This document shows, one piece after another, positions 52,267 through 59,866 of a DNA stretch of 64,000 bases (position 1 is the stretch's first letter; the number at the start of each line of letters is the position of its first letter). The notes under the pieces are model-generated. The model had not been told where the DNA came from. It saw only the letters and a list, made by a program, of their open reading frames with translations, and made no database searches. The translations under genes and the position numbers were made by a program. Source of the DNA: JALZMG01 sp963739975 (GTDB taxonomy: Bacteria; Actinomycetota; Acidimicrobiia; Acidimicrobiales; Ilumatobacteraceae); the NCBI GenBank assembly GCA_963739975.1, contig CAVUCK010000017.1:62001-126000 (forward strand), given 5' to 3'.

Positions 52267-53937
52267 TCATCGAGACGACCCTTCGGGGCCGTGCAGGTCG
52301 AGCGCCGGCTCGGGGGACATGACCGTGGGGGTCTCGGCGAAGTTGGCGGCGGGCGCCGGTGACGTGGTCAGCCACTCCAGCGTCTGGCCACCCCACGGAT
52401 CGTCACCCGCCGGATCGCCGCGACGGACGCCGCGCAGGACGAGGCCAGCAACCGCCACGACGACGAGCGCCATCAAGGCGTGGCCGGCGGTCACGGCGAG
52501 GTTCCACAGCTCGGCCGGTCCGTCGTAGTCGAACTCGGCCGTGGCCGCCGGCTGGTCGAACCACCCGGCGGCGTAGTACGGGAGCGCGGCGAGGATCGTG
52601 GCCAGCACCCCGAGCAAGGCCAGGCCGAGCGCCGGCTTCCCGGGGACGACCCGGCCCGTCCACTTCGGCGCCCACCACAGCAGCCCGCCCAGCCCGCCGA
52701 GCACGGCGCCGTAGACGACGTACACGAACGCACCTTCCTCGAACACCGTGCCCTGCAGGCCGAGGTCCACGATCGGCGTGAGTGCACCGCCGAGCATCCC
52801 GACGAGGATCATGCCGAGACCGAAGAAGGCGAACAGGAACGCGGCGGTGATCCGCGGCCGCACCCGGTCGGGGCCGGGCTTGGCGGCCAGCGCGCCGAGT
52901 GCCATGACGATCAGGACGCCGAGCACCGGGAGGAGCATGAACATGGCGTAGGGCAGGAGGTCGGAGATCTTGTCGGTGAGGTCGGTGAGCGAGAGCCCGG
53001 TTCCCGACCACGGCAGCTCGAAGCCGGGCTGCTGCGCGACGGCGGCCAGTGCGGCCACCCCGACCAGCCCGAGGCCGACGAGCACGCCGCCACGCACCGG
53101 CATCCGGGTTCGGAAGGTGGTGGGCACGAGCTCGGCGGCGATCCCGACGGCCGGAAGGGCGAAGAGGTACGTGGTCGGCTGGGTGAGAGCGAAACCGATC
53201 CAGCTCGTCACGCCGGTGTTCCCACCGAAGGCGATCCGGGCGTACCGGTGGTCGACCAGGACGAAGATCAGCGCACCCAGCACGACGGGGAGGGCGAGCA
53301 GGAGGCCGATGGCCGAGATCAACGCCGACCACGAGAACAGGGGAACGCGGCTCATCCGCATGCCCGGGGCGCGGGTGGTGAGGACGGTGGCGGCGACGGA
53401 CATGGCGGCCGCCGCCAACCCGATGATCGTGAGGCCGTGGGCGCCGAGGAACAGGTCGACCATCTTCGAGTTGCCGCCGCCCGGGCCGCCGTTGTTGCAC
53501 AGGCTGACGACGATCAGGACGATCCCTCCGACCCACGCCCACAGGCCGGCGGCGGCGACGCGCGGGAACGCCAGCGAGCGGGCCCCGACCTGCAGCGGCA
53601 CGACGGCGAGAGCCAGTCCAAGGAGCAGCGGGACGACCACGCCGTAGACCATCCCGACGCGATACCCGGCGAAGAGCTGGGGCAGCGCGCCGGCATCGAG
53701 CAGTTCGCCCTCGCCACCCACGCGGGCGGCGCCCAACAGCGCACCGATGATCGTGCTGGTCAGCAGCAGGAGGATCGCTCCGCCGGCGAAGCAGGCGCCG
53801 ATGACCTTGCCGTCGCTGGACGTGATCACCGAGGAAGCGGCGGCCAGGCGAGGGTTCCCGGCGCCAGCGCGAGCGGGACGCGCCCGGTCGTCGATGGTCG
53901 TGCTCGGTTGCTCGGGCGCGAGATCGGTGGTGCTCAT
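52267..53937 (-). CDS. Subunit I-like paralogue of cytochrome c oxidase lacking all haem and copper ligands
   Basis: A 556-residue, twelve-span-like protein clearly related to the CtaD in this window: VVPLQVGARSLAFPRVAAAG matches MPLQLGARDVAFPRINAFG, and PGMRMSRVPLFSW matches RGMSLMRMPVFSW. All six ligand histidines are replaced: H97 to Y92, H275 to Q253 (TQPTTY for GHPEVY), H324/H325 to Q302/Q303, and H410/H412 to A403/V405. The cross-link Tyr is kept (Y257). The K-channel segment is lost. The frame is long and clean, so it is not a decaying copy. It cannot bind haem a3-CuB; a structural, assembly or quinol/sensor role is possible. Confidence 0.85.
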   Translation of the reverse strand: MSTTDLAPEQPSTTIDDRARPARAGAGNPRLAAASSVITSSDGKVIGACFAGGAILLLLTSTIIGALLGAARVGGEGELLDAGALPQLFAGYRVGMVYGVVVPLLLGLALAVVPLQVGARSLAFPRVAAAGLWAWVGGIVLIVVSLCNNGGPGGGNSKMVDLFLGAHGLTIIGLAAAAMSVAATVLTTRAPGMRMSRVPLFSWSALISAIGLLLALPVVLGALIFVLVDHRYARIAFGGNTGVTSWIGFALTQPTTYLFALPAVGIAAELVPTTFRTRMPVRGGVLVGLGLVGVAALAAVAQQPGFELPWSGTGLSLTDLTDKISDLLPYAMFMLLPVLGVLIVMALGALAAKPGPDRVRPRITAAFLFAFFGLGMILVGMLGGALTPIVDLGLQGTVFEEGAFVYVVYGAVLGGLGGLLWWAPKWTGRVVPGKPALGLALLGVLATILAALPYYAAGWFDQPAATAEFDYDGPAELWNLAVTAGHALMALVVVAVAGLVLRGVRRGDPAGDDPWGGQTLEWLTTSPAPAANFAETPTVMSPEPALDLHGPEGSSR

Positions 53938-54030
53938 GGCTCGTCGTCGGGCAACGGGCGCGCCGCTGCGGCCGGGACACTACCGGTCGGTCTCGCCGGC
54001 GTCCGAAACGCAGTCGTGCAGCTCCTGACG

Positions 54031-54285
54031 CCTGTTCGCTCGCACACTCGGGCCGCGGCCTGTGCCGCCACCACGGACGCTCGCTCACCCTCGATGCCTG
54101 TTCGCTCGCACACTCGGGCCGCGGCCTGTACCGCCACCCCGGACGCTCGCTCACCCTCGATGCCTGTTCGCTCGCACACTCGGGCCGCGGCCTGTACCGC
54201 CACCCCGGACGCTCGCTCACCCTCGATGCCTGTTCGCTCGCACACTCGGGCCGCGGCCTGTGCCGCCACCCCGGACGCTCGCTCA
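54031..54285. repeat. 66-bp tandem repeat, 3.9 copies
   Basis: Units begin CCTGTTCGCTCGCACACTCG at 54031, 54097, 54163 and 54229; the last is cut short just after the ctaB stop. Inner units are nearly identical; the first and last differ at a few bases. 66 bp is a multiple of three and the array is open in several frames, but no gene uses it. It fills most of the 349-bp gap between ctaB and the ligandless subunit I gene. Confidence 0.92.
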
Positions 54286-54286
54286 C

Positions 54287-55261
54287 TCACGCGGCGACGA
54301 GCACGTCGAGCGTCAACGCTCCGAACAGCAGCGTGACGTAGCTGATGCTGGCGGTGAAGACCTTCATGCTGCGGGCCGGGGTGGGGTCGCGCACCAGCGC
54401 TGCGGTGGCGAGCGCGAACGCCGCGCCGAGCACCACGGCGGCGACCCCATAGATCCAACCCAGGTCGGCGACGGGGATCAGCACCAGCGTGGCGGCGACC
54501 ATCGCCGCCGTGTAGGCGAGCATCTGGCGGGCGGCGGCGGCGATCGGCACGACGGCGGGCAACATCGGGACGTCGGCGGCGCGGTAGTCGTCGGCGTAGC
54601 GGATGGCGAGCGCCCAGAAGTGCGGCGGCGTCCAGAAGAACATGGCGAGGAACAGCACGATCGGCGCCCAGCCGATGGAGTCGGTGACCGCCGCCCAACC
54701 GACCAGGACCGGAACGGCGCCGGCGGCCCCGCCGATGACGATGTTCTGCCGGCTCGTGCGCTTCAGCCAGACCGTGTAGACGCCGATGTAGAAGGCGGCG
54801 GCGCCGAGGGCCAGGACGGCCGACAGGAGGTTGGCCCCGGCCCACAGGACAGCGAAGGCAGCGACCTCCAGGGCGACGGCGAACACCAGCGCGTGGCGGG
54901 GCTCGATCTCCCCCGTGACCAGCGGCCGCCCGCTCGTGCGCTGCATGAGGGCGTCGATGTCCCGGTCGAGGTACATGTTGACGGCGTTGGCACCGCCGGC
55001 GGCGAGCGTTCCGCCGAGCAGGGTGACGAGGACCAGGCCGAGGGGCGGCCAACCGCGCTCGGCGAGGACCATCGTCGGGACGGTCGTGATCAGCAGCAGC
55101 TCGATGATGCGTGGCTTGGTCAGCGCGACGTAGGCGCCGACGACGGTGCGCGGCGGGCGGGTGGTGGTGGTGCCGTGGTGAGCGAGCGGGGGGCCGATGC
55201 GCGGCCCGTGTCGTCCCGGCGCCAGCCGCGACGGGACGAGGGGGCGGCTGCCGACGGCCAT
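54287..55261 (-). CDS. ctaB: Protohaem IX farnesyltransferase (haem O synthase)
   Basis: Adds farnesyl to haem b to make haem O, the precursor of haem A for the aa3 oxidase. ATG 55261 gives 324 residues with seven to nine spans. UbiA-family motifs: ANAVNMYLDRDIDALMQRT (first Asp-rich site), PPHFWALAIRYADDYRAADV (second) and an early YVALTKPRIIELLLITT. It is the first gene of the oxidase cluster. Confidence 0.96.
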   Translation of the reverse strand: MAVGSRPLVPSRLAPGRHGPRIGPPLAHHGTTTTRPPRTVVGAYVALTKPRIIELLLITTVPTMVLAERGWPPLGLVLVTLLGGTLAAGGANAVNMYLDRDIDALMQRTSGRPLVTGEIEPRHALVFAVALEVAAFAVLWAGANLLSAVLALGAAAFYIGVYTVWLKRTSRQNIVIGGAAGAVPVLVGWAAVTDSIGWAPIVLFLAMFFWTPPHFWALAIRYADDYRAADVPMLPAVVPIAAAARQMLAYTAAMVAATLVLIPVADLGWIYGVAAVVLGAAFALATAALVRDPTPARSMKVFTASISYVTLLFGALTLDVLVAA

Positions 55262-55366
55262 CGGGCCACAGGTTACGGCGGGCGCCGAATCCGGCGGCAA
55301 TCTCCCGGCGCCGTACAGCGTCGATGGGCTGGGCGCGGTTCGGAGGTGCGGGGTTGAATGGGGGCC

Positions 55367-55678
55367 ATGTCGTCGACGGAGGCACCGGCGCGCCCCGGAA
55401 CCTCCGTGCTGGAGCGCCCGGAGGTCGACGAGGCGCCGGTCGACGACTCGCCCTGGGTGGTGATCGTGTGGAACGACCCGATCAACCTCATGAGCTACGT
55501 CACGTTCGTCCTGCAGAAGCTGTTCGGCTACGACCGCGACAAGGCGACAGCCTTGATGCTCGACGTGCACCACAAGGGCAAGGCGGTCGTCGCCAGCGGG
55601 AGCCGGGAACAGTCGGAGCTGCACGTGTTCCGCCTCCACGAACACGGGCTGTGGGCCACGCTCGAACATGACGAGTGA
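55367..55678 (+). CDS. clpS: ATP-dependent Clp protease adaptor ClpS
   Basis: Delivers N-degron substrates to Clp. ATG 55367 gives 103 residues: a flexible N-terminus, then PWVVIVWNDPINLMSYVTFV with the substrate Asp/Asn pocket, and LDVHHKGKAVVASGSREQSE. It overlaps the next gene by 11 nt. It forms a pathway pair with aat at 17483. Confidence 0.96.
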   Translation: MSSTEAPARPGTSVLERPEVDEAPVDDSPWVVIVWNDPINLMSYVTFVLQKLFGYDRDKATALMLDVHHKGKAVVASGSREQSELHVFRLHEHGLWATLEHDE

Positions 55679-56144
55679 GCTGTTCAGCCCGGTGCAGGGC
55701 GGGCACGTCCTGCATCTCGGCGAGGACGAGCGAGCGCTGCTGTCACGCCTGCTGGGAGAGCTGCGCGAGGTGGTCACCGAAGACGATGCGGGAGCGATGG
55801 CCCGGCGCCTGTTCCCGGTCGTGCACCCGGAGCACCCCGAGCGCGAGGCCGAATACCAGCGACTGATGCGCGAGGAGCTGGTCGCCAGCCACCTCGGTGC
55901 CCTCGACAGCGTGGACGGGGTCCTGCTGCGGCCGGGGCGCACCGTCACGCTCGACGCCGCCGAGATGGCGTCGTTCGTGCAAGCCGTCAACTCGCTGCGC
56001 CTGGTGCTGGGCACCGCGCTCGACGTGACCGAGGACGACGACATCGAGCAGCCCGGCCGGCGGGCGTCGTCGCAGTTCCAGCTGTACGCCTACCTCTCCT
56101 GGGTGCTGGACTCGGCGATCCGGGAGCTGTCCGGCGGCGACTGA
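55668..56144 (+). CDS. DUF2017 family protein
   Basis: Conserved actinobacterial gene usually next to clpS; function unknown. The 158 residues are mostly helical: ERALLSRLLGELREVV, RLFPVVHPEHPEREAEYQRL, SFVQAVNSLRLVLGTALDVT and YAYLSWVLDSAIRELSG. The start codon lies within clpS, so translation is probably coupled. Confidence 0.9.
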   Translation: MTSELFSPVQGGHVLHLGEDERALLSRLLGELREVVTEDDAGAMARRLFPVVHPEHPEREAEYQRLMREELVASHLGALDSVDGVLLRPGRTVTLDAAEMASFVQAVNSLRLVLGTALDVTEDDDIEQPGRRASSQFQLYAYLSWVLDSAIRELSGGD

Positions 56145-56189
56145 CCCGCCCCGCCACCCCCATCTGGGCGCGCACGTTCTCACCACCCG

Positions 56190-56235
56190 TTCTGGGCGCG
56201 GACGTTCTCGATTCCGAGAACCTGCGCGCCCAGAT
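56190..56235. repeat. Palindromic repeat family C, copy 2
   Basis: TTCTGGGCGCGGACGTTCTC to its near complement ending CGCGCCCAGAT, the same element that forms the end of the methyltransferase gene at 33403. A truncated copy (TCTGGGCGCGCACGTTCTC) precedes it at 56163. It lies between the DUF2017 gene and the tRNA cluster. Confidence 0.8.
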
Positions 56236-56309
56236 CGCCGCTGGAAGGCCTCGTGGAAGGGTCGGGGCCGCTGCTAACGTCTCGGTGCTCTCAACTGGAT
56301 GCGGCGCCT

Positions 56310-56382
56310 GCCCCCATCGTCTAGTGGCCTAGGACACCACCCTTTCAAGGTGGCGGCACGGGTTCGAATCCCGTTGGGGGTG
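56310..56382 (+). tRNA. tRNA-Glu (anticodon TTC)
   Basis: 73 nt. The acceptor GCCCCCA pairs with TGGGGGT (one G-U). The anticodon loop CTTTCAA gives TTC, and the T-arm is GGTTCGAATCC. CCA is not encoded (CA only follows). Confidence 0.96.
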
Positions 56383-56401
56383 CAAGTTCACGAATGCCAC
56401 T

Positions 56402-56476
56402 GGTCCCGTGGTGAAGTCTGGAGTTCACGCCGGCCTGTCAAGCCGGAGGTCGCGGGTTCAAGTCCCGTCGGGACCG
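56402..56476 (+). tRNA. tRNA-Asp (anticodon GTC)
   Basis: 75 nt. The acceptor GGTCCCG pairs with CGGGACC, the anticodon loop CTGTCAA gives GTC, and the T-arm is GGGTTCAAGTCCC. CCA is encoded at 56477-56479. It lies 19 nt after tRNA-Glu. Confidence 0.96.
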
Positions 56477-56515
56477 CCACACGGCGGGGAGCAGTCCACC
56501 GCCGTGCGCACCAGC

Positions 56516-56588
56516 GGTCGAGTAGCTCAGTCGGCAGAGCGTCCGCCTGAAAAGCGGAAGGTCCCCGGATCGACGCCGGGCTCGACCA
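56516..56588 (+). tRNA. tRNA-Phe (anticodon GAA), integration target
   Basis: 73 nt. The acceptor GGTCGAG pairs with CTCGACC, and the anticodon loop CTGAAAA gives GAA. The T-loop reads ATCGACG instead of TTCGANN, so the near-invariant T54 is A. CCA is encoded. The 3' 41 nt are repeated at 61604-61644, marking this gene as an att site for an integrated element. Confidence 0.93.
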
Positions 56589-56622
56589 CCACCGTTTGCC
56601 CAGCTCAGCGTGCCTTTTCCGC
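56551..56622 (+). other. attL: Left attachment site (tRNA-Phe 3' end plus recombinase end)
   Basis: The 41-bp core AAAGCGGAAGGTCCCCGGAT ... CCACCA (56551-56591) and, 8 bp on, a 23-bp block CCAGCTCAGCGTGCCTTTTC (56600-56622) are both repeated at 61604-61675. The second block encodes the last codons of the recombinase remnant. Confidence 0.82.
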
Positions 56623-56760
56623 AGGGTTGATGGCATCGCGCTCAACCTCCATCCCGCGAAAATCCCGCGCGTCCAGCCGCACGACCAGTGGGATCGGCTC
56701 CGCGATTGCGGCCCGAGCGAGGGCGTCGAGGCGGTCGGCGACGTCCTTCTGGGGGATACC
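56605..56760 (-). pseudogene. Tyrosine-recombinase C-terminal remnant
   Basis: The frame ends at TGA 56605 and gives IPQKDVADRLDALARAAIAE and INPAEKAR. The block VADRLDALARAAIAEP matches the fragment at 62800-63010, VVDRLDVLARAATAEP, which continues to RYGHLMPGR, typical of the region after the recombinase catalytic Tyr. The rest of the gene is missing; an IS110 remnant abuts it. It fits a decayed integrase next to its att site. Confidence 0.6.
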
Positions 56761-57063
56761 CGAGGTCGCCGGCGTGCAACGCTTCCGCTCGGCGGCCACG
56801 TTCGCTCGGCACAACGGCACCGCCCCCATGCCCGTGTGGTCGGGCAACACCGATAGACACGGGCTCATCCGCGCCGGCAACCGCCAACTGAACGCCGCCA
56901 GCCACCGTGTCGCACTCCCAGGCCCGATCACATCCAGGAGCCATCGCCTTCCTGCAACGAAGCGCTGAACAGGGCGCCACTCGGAGACAGCCATCCGCTC
57001 GCTGAAGCTGCGCCTCTCCGACGTCATCTACCGAGCCATGCTCGCCGACGCTGCACTCCACCA
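56757..57063 (+). pseudogene. IS110-family transposase C-terminal remnant
   Basis: The frame FRSAATFARHNGTAPMPVWS and GLIRAGNRQLNAASHRVAL is typical of the IS110 Transposase_20 domain. It continues in other frames with HPGAIAFLQRSAEQGATRR and RSLKLRLSDVIYRAMLADAA. At least two frameshifts and no 5' half are present, so it is dead. No terminal repeats were found. Confidence 0.75.
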
Positions 57064-57170
57064 AGCACGACCGACCAACAAGGCCGCTGGACAGAGGAGA
57101 GAGGGGACTCAACTACGGTCGGCGGCGCCTGCCGGCGACGCACGACCTCACGACGCACAGGAGATGCCCC

Positions 57171-59054
57171 ATGGCCGAACAGCCCTCAATCGCCGACCAC
57201 GCCATCATCGGCGACCTGCAGACCGCCGCGCTGGTAGCAAGCAACGGCGACGTCGATTGGTTCTGCACTCCGCGCTTCGACTCGCCGAGTGTCTTCGCGG
57301 CTCTACTCGACGCTGACCGGGGCGGCCGCTTCCGGATCGCTCCGGAAGGAGACGGCTACGTCACCAAGCAGGCTTACCTCGGCGACACGGCGGTTCTCGC
57401 CACCCGGTTCATGGCCGAGGAGGGCACCGGTTCCGTGATCGACTTCATGCCGGTCTCGGACCCGGACGTGGCCCGGAACCAGCACACCATCGTCCGGCTG
57501 GTTCGGGCCGTGCGCGGGCGGATGCGGTTCGGGATGTCGTGCGCGCCCCGCTTCGACTACGGCCGTGCTTCCCATGGGGTGGAGGTGAGCCCTGCGGGTG
57601 CGGTGTTCGAGTCGGGTCGCACCCGCCTCGTCCTCCACGCCGGGGTACCCCTGGAACAAGTCGGCGACGACGTGGTCGCGTCGTTTGAGCTGGAGGAGGG
57701 CGATGTCGTCGGCTTCGTCCTGGAGACGGCCGGGGACGGGCCCCGACCCGTCGAGGAGCGAGAGGTTCTCGCTGCGCTCGACGGCACGGTCGGCTTCTGG
57801 CGCTCGTGGCTGGCGGGCTCGACCTACGGGGGGCGGTGGCGCGAGATGGTCAACCGGTCCGCCATCACCCTCAAGCTGCTGACCTACGCCCCGACAGGCG
57901 CACTCATCGCGGCGGCCACCGCCGGCCTCCCCGAGCAGTTGGGCGGGGAGCGCAACTGGGACTACCGCTTCACCTGGATCCGCGACTCGTCGTTCTCGGT
58001 ACGGGCCCTGCTTGGTCTCGGCTTCACCGAGGAGGCCGCGCAGCTCGTCCGCTGGGTCGGGGATCGGGCCCGCGAATCCGCAGCCACGGACGGAACTGTT
58101 CCGCTGAAGATCATGTACCGGGTCGACGGCTCCCCCGACCTCGTCGAGGAGACTCTCGATCACTTGAGCGGCTACAAGGGATCGCGTCCGGTGCGGATCG
58201 GCAACGGAGCTGCCGACCAGATGCAGCAGGACATCTACGGAGAGTTCGCCGACTGCGCCTTCGAGGCCGACCGGCTGGGTGCGCTGCCCGCCAGCTACGA
58301 AGGCGGCCAGACGTTCGCCCGGGTCCTCAACTGGTTGAGCGAGAACTGGGACCAGCCCGACGCAGGCATCTGGGAGACACGCGGCGGTCATCAGGCGTTC
58401 ACGTACGGACGGGTGATGTGCTGGGTCGCCTTCGACCGCGGGATCCGGCAGGCCACCAAGTACGGGCGAGGGCGAGCAGCCGACATCGCGCGATGGACGG
58501 CGGCACGCGAGGCCATCTACGAGCAGGTCATGACGGCCGGCTGGCACGAAAAGCGCCAGGCCTTCGTCCAGCACTACGAGAGCGACGTGCTCGACGCCTC
58601 CGTGCTGCTGGCGCCGATCGTCGGCTTCATCTCGTCGAGCGACCCGCGGTGGCTGTCGACCCTCGACGCCATCAAAAAGGAGCTGGTGACTGACAGCCTG
58701 GTCTACCGCTACGACCCGGCCGCCTCACCCGACGGGCTGCAGGGGTCGGAGGGGACCTTCTCCATCTGCACCATGTGGTACGTCGACGCCATGGCCCGCG
58801 CCGGGCGTGTCGAGGAGGCGAGGCTGGCGTTCGAGAAGATGCTCACCTACGCAAACCCCGTTGGCCTGTTCTCCGAGGAGATCGCCGTCAACGGAGAGCA
58901 AATCGGGAATTTCCCGCAGGCCTTCACCCACCTGTCGCTCATCAACGCCGCGCTTACGCTGGACGCCAAGCTCGGCCTCGCCGGGCGACCGGGTCACGCG
59001 TCCGGCGACAGCATCGCCGCCATCGCGGGCGGCCGCGAGCCCGCGCCCGACTGA
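57171..59054 (+). CDS. Glycoside hydrolase family 15 protein (glucoamylase/trehalase type)
   Basis: A 627-residue cytosolic enzyme with a good ribosome-binding site (ACAGGAGATG) before ATG 57171. The N-terminal beta-domain (IGDLQTAALVASNGDVDWFC) is followed by the (alpha/alpha)6 barrel with GGERNWDYRFTWIRDSSFSV, QQDIYGEFADCAFEADRLGA and GTFSICTMWYVDAMARAGRV. Actinobacterial members include trehalases; the exact sugar is open. It is cargo of the tRNA-Phe island. Confidence 0.93.
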   Translation: MAEQPSIADHAIIGDLQTAALVASNGDVDWFCTPRFDSPSVFAALLDADRGGRFRIAPEGDGYVTKQAYLGDTAVLATRFMAEEGTGSVIDFMPVSDPDVARNQHTIVRLVRAVRGRMRFGMSCAPRFDYGRASHGVEVSPAGAVFESGRTRLVLHAGVPLEQVGDDVVASFELEEGDVVGFVLETAGDGPRPVEEREVLAALDGTVGFWRSWLAGSTYGGRWREMVNRSAITLKLLTYAPTGALIAAATAGLPEQLGGERNWDYRFTWIRDSSFSVRALLGLGFTEEAAQLVRWVGDRARESAATDGTVPLKIMYRVDGSPDLVEETLDHLSGYKGSRPVRIGNGAADQMQQDIYGEFADCAFEADRLGALPASYEGGQTFARVLNWLSENWDQPDAGIWETRGGHQAFTYGRVMCWVAFDRGIRQATKYGRGRAADIARWTAAREAIYEQVMTAGWHEKRQAFVQHYESDVLDASVLLAPIVGFISSSDPRWLSTLDAIKKELVTDSLVYRYDPAASPDGLQGSEGTFSICTMWYVDAMARAGRVEEARLAFEKMLTYANPVGLFSEEIAVNGEQIGNFPQAFTHLSLINAALTLDAKLGLAGRPGHASGDSIAAIAGGREPAPD

Positions 59055-59143
59055 TCGCGTCGTCGGGACGCGACCGGCGCCGCTCCATGGTGACGGGGGG
59101 CGGCGGGGCGGACGGTGCCCGTCGAGAACGACATGCGGCGACG

Positions 59144-59848
59144 CTACGTCCGGACGGTCGGTGACGAGCGCCGGGTGCCGACCGCGACGGCAGCGGTGCG
59201 GTGCGTCGGCCGTTCCAGTCCCACCGTGCGGGCCCACACGCGTGTGACGGCGGCGACGAGGGCGTCGACGTCCGCATCGTCACCGGCCAAGAGGAGGTGG
59301 TCGTAGGCGACGCGCACGTTCATCGTGTGCAGAGCGATCGCCGTGGTGTGGGCGTCGAGCTCGGTGTCACAGGTCCCTTCGTCCTGGAGGTGGAGGATCC
59401 ATCGCTCGACCTTGGCGATCCCCATGCGCACCGTCGCTCGCCGTGACCGGTTGATGGCGTCGTCGCTGACGGCGAGCTGCTCCATCGAGCGCACGACGAC
59501 GGCGTTGCGCAGGCAGGCCTCGAAGTAGCACCGGCTGGCGTAGGCGACGTCGCGGATCCGGTCGCGATCGGGGTTGTCCGGATCGCGGCGGGCCGCCCGG
59601 GCCAGTTCGGCGAGGACGTCGGCGGCGACCTCGCGGAAGATCTCCTCCTTCGAGTCGAAGTACGTGTAAAAGGTGCCCGAGGCGACACCGGCCTCCGTCG
59701 TGATGTCGCTCAGCCGGGCGGCGCGGAAGGGCACGCGTTCGAACACCCGGCGCGCCGCGCTGACGAGGTTCTCACGGGTGCGCAATCCGCGGGCGGTGAG
59801 CACACGGCTGCCCACCGCCCGCCCGGCGCGTACGCCGGCGACGGTCAT
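59144..59848 (-). CDS. TetR-family transcriptional regulator
   Basis: A 234-residue protein with an N-terminal HTH (LVSAARRVFERVPFRAARLS, GVASGTFYTYFDSKEEIFRE) and a helical ligand domain. It starts 18 nt after the lipase gene on the same strand, so the two form an operon. A 22/26 palindrome at the lipase promoter (61290-61315) is its likely operator, giving autoregulation. Confidence 0.93.
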   Translation of the reverse strand: MTVAGVRAGRAVGSRVLTARGLRTRENLVSAARRVFERVPFRAARLSDITTEAGVASGTFYTYFDSKEEIFREVAADVLAELARAARRDPDNPDRDRIRDVAYASRCYFEACLRNAVVVRSMEQLAVSDDAINRSRRATVRMGIAKVERWILHLQDEGTCDTELDAHTTAIALHTMNVRVAYDHLLLAGDDADVDALVAAVTRVWARTVGLERPTHRTAAVAVGTRRSSPTVRT

Positions 59849-59866
59849 CGCCTGATCGTAGGTCGG

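Noticed and set aside
52267..53937. Ligandless subunit I gene as a dead pseudogene
   Set aside because: There is no stop or frameshift over 556 codons, a tight gene context, and retained structural motifs; decay would not remove only ligands.
54031..54285. Tandem array as a CRISPR
   Set aside because: The units are contiguous 66-bp direct repeats with no unique spacers, and no cas gene is near.
56389..56645. Short ORFs overlapping the tRNA cluster
   Set aside because: They run through tRNA genes and carry no protein family signal.
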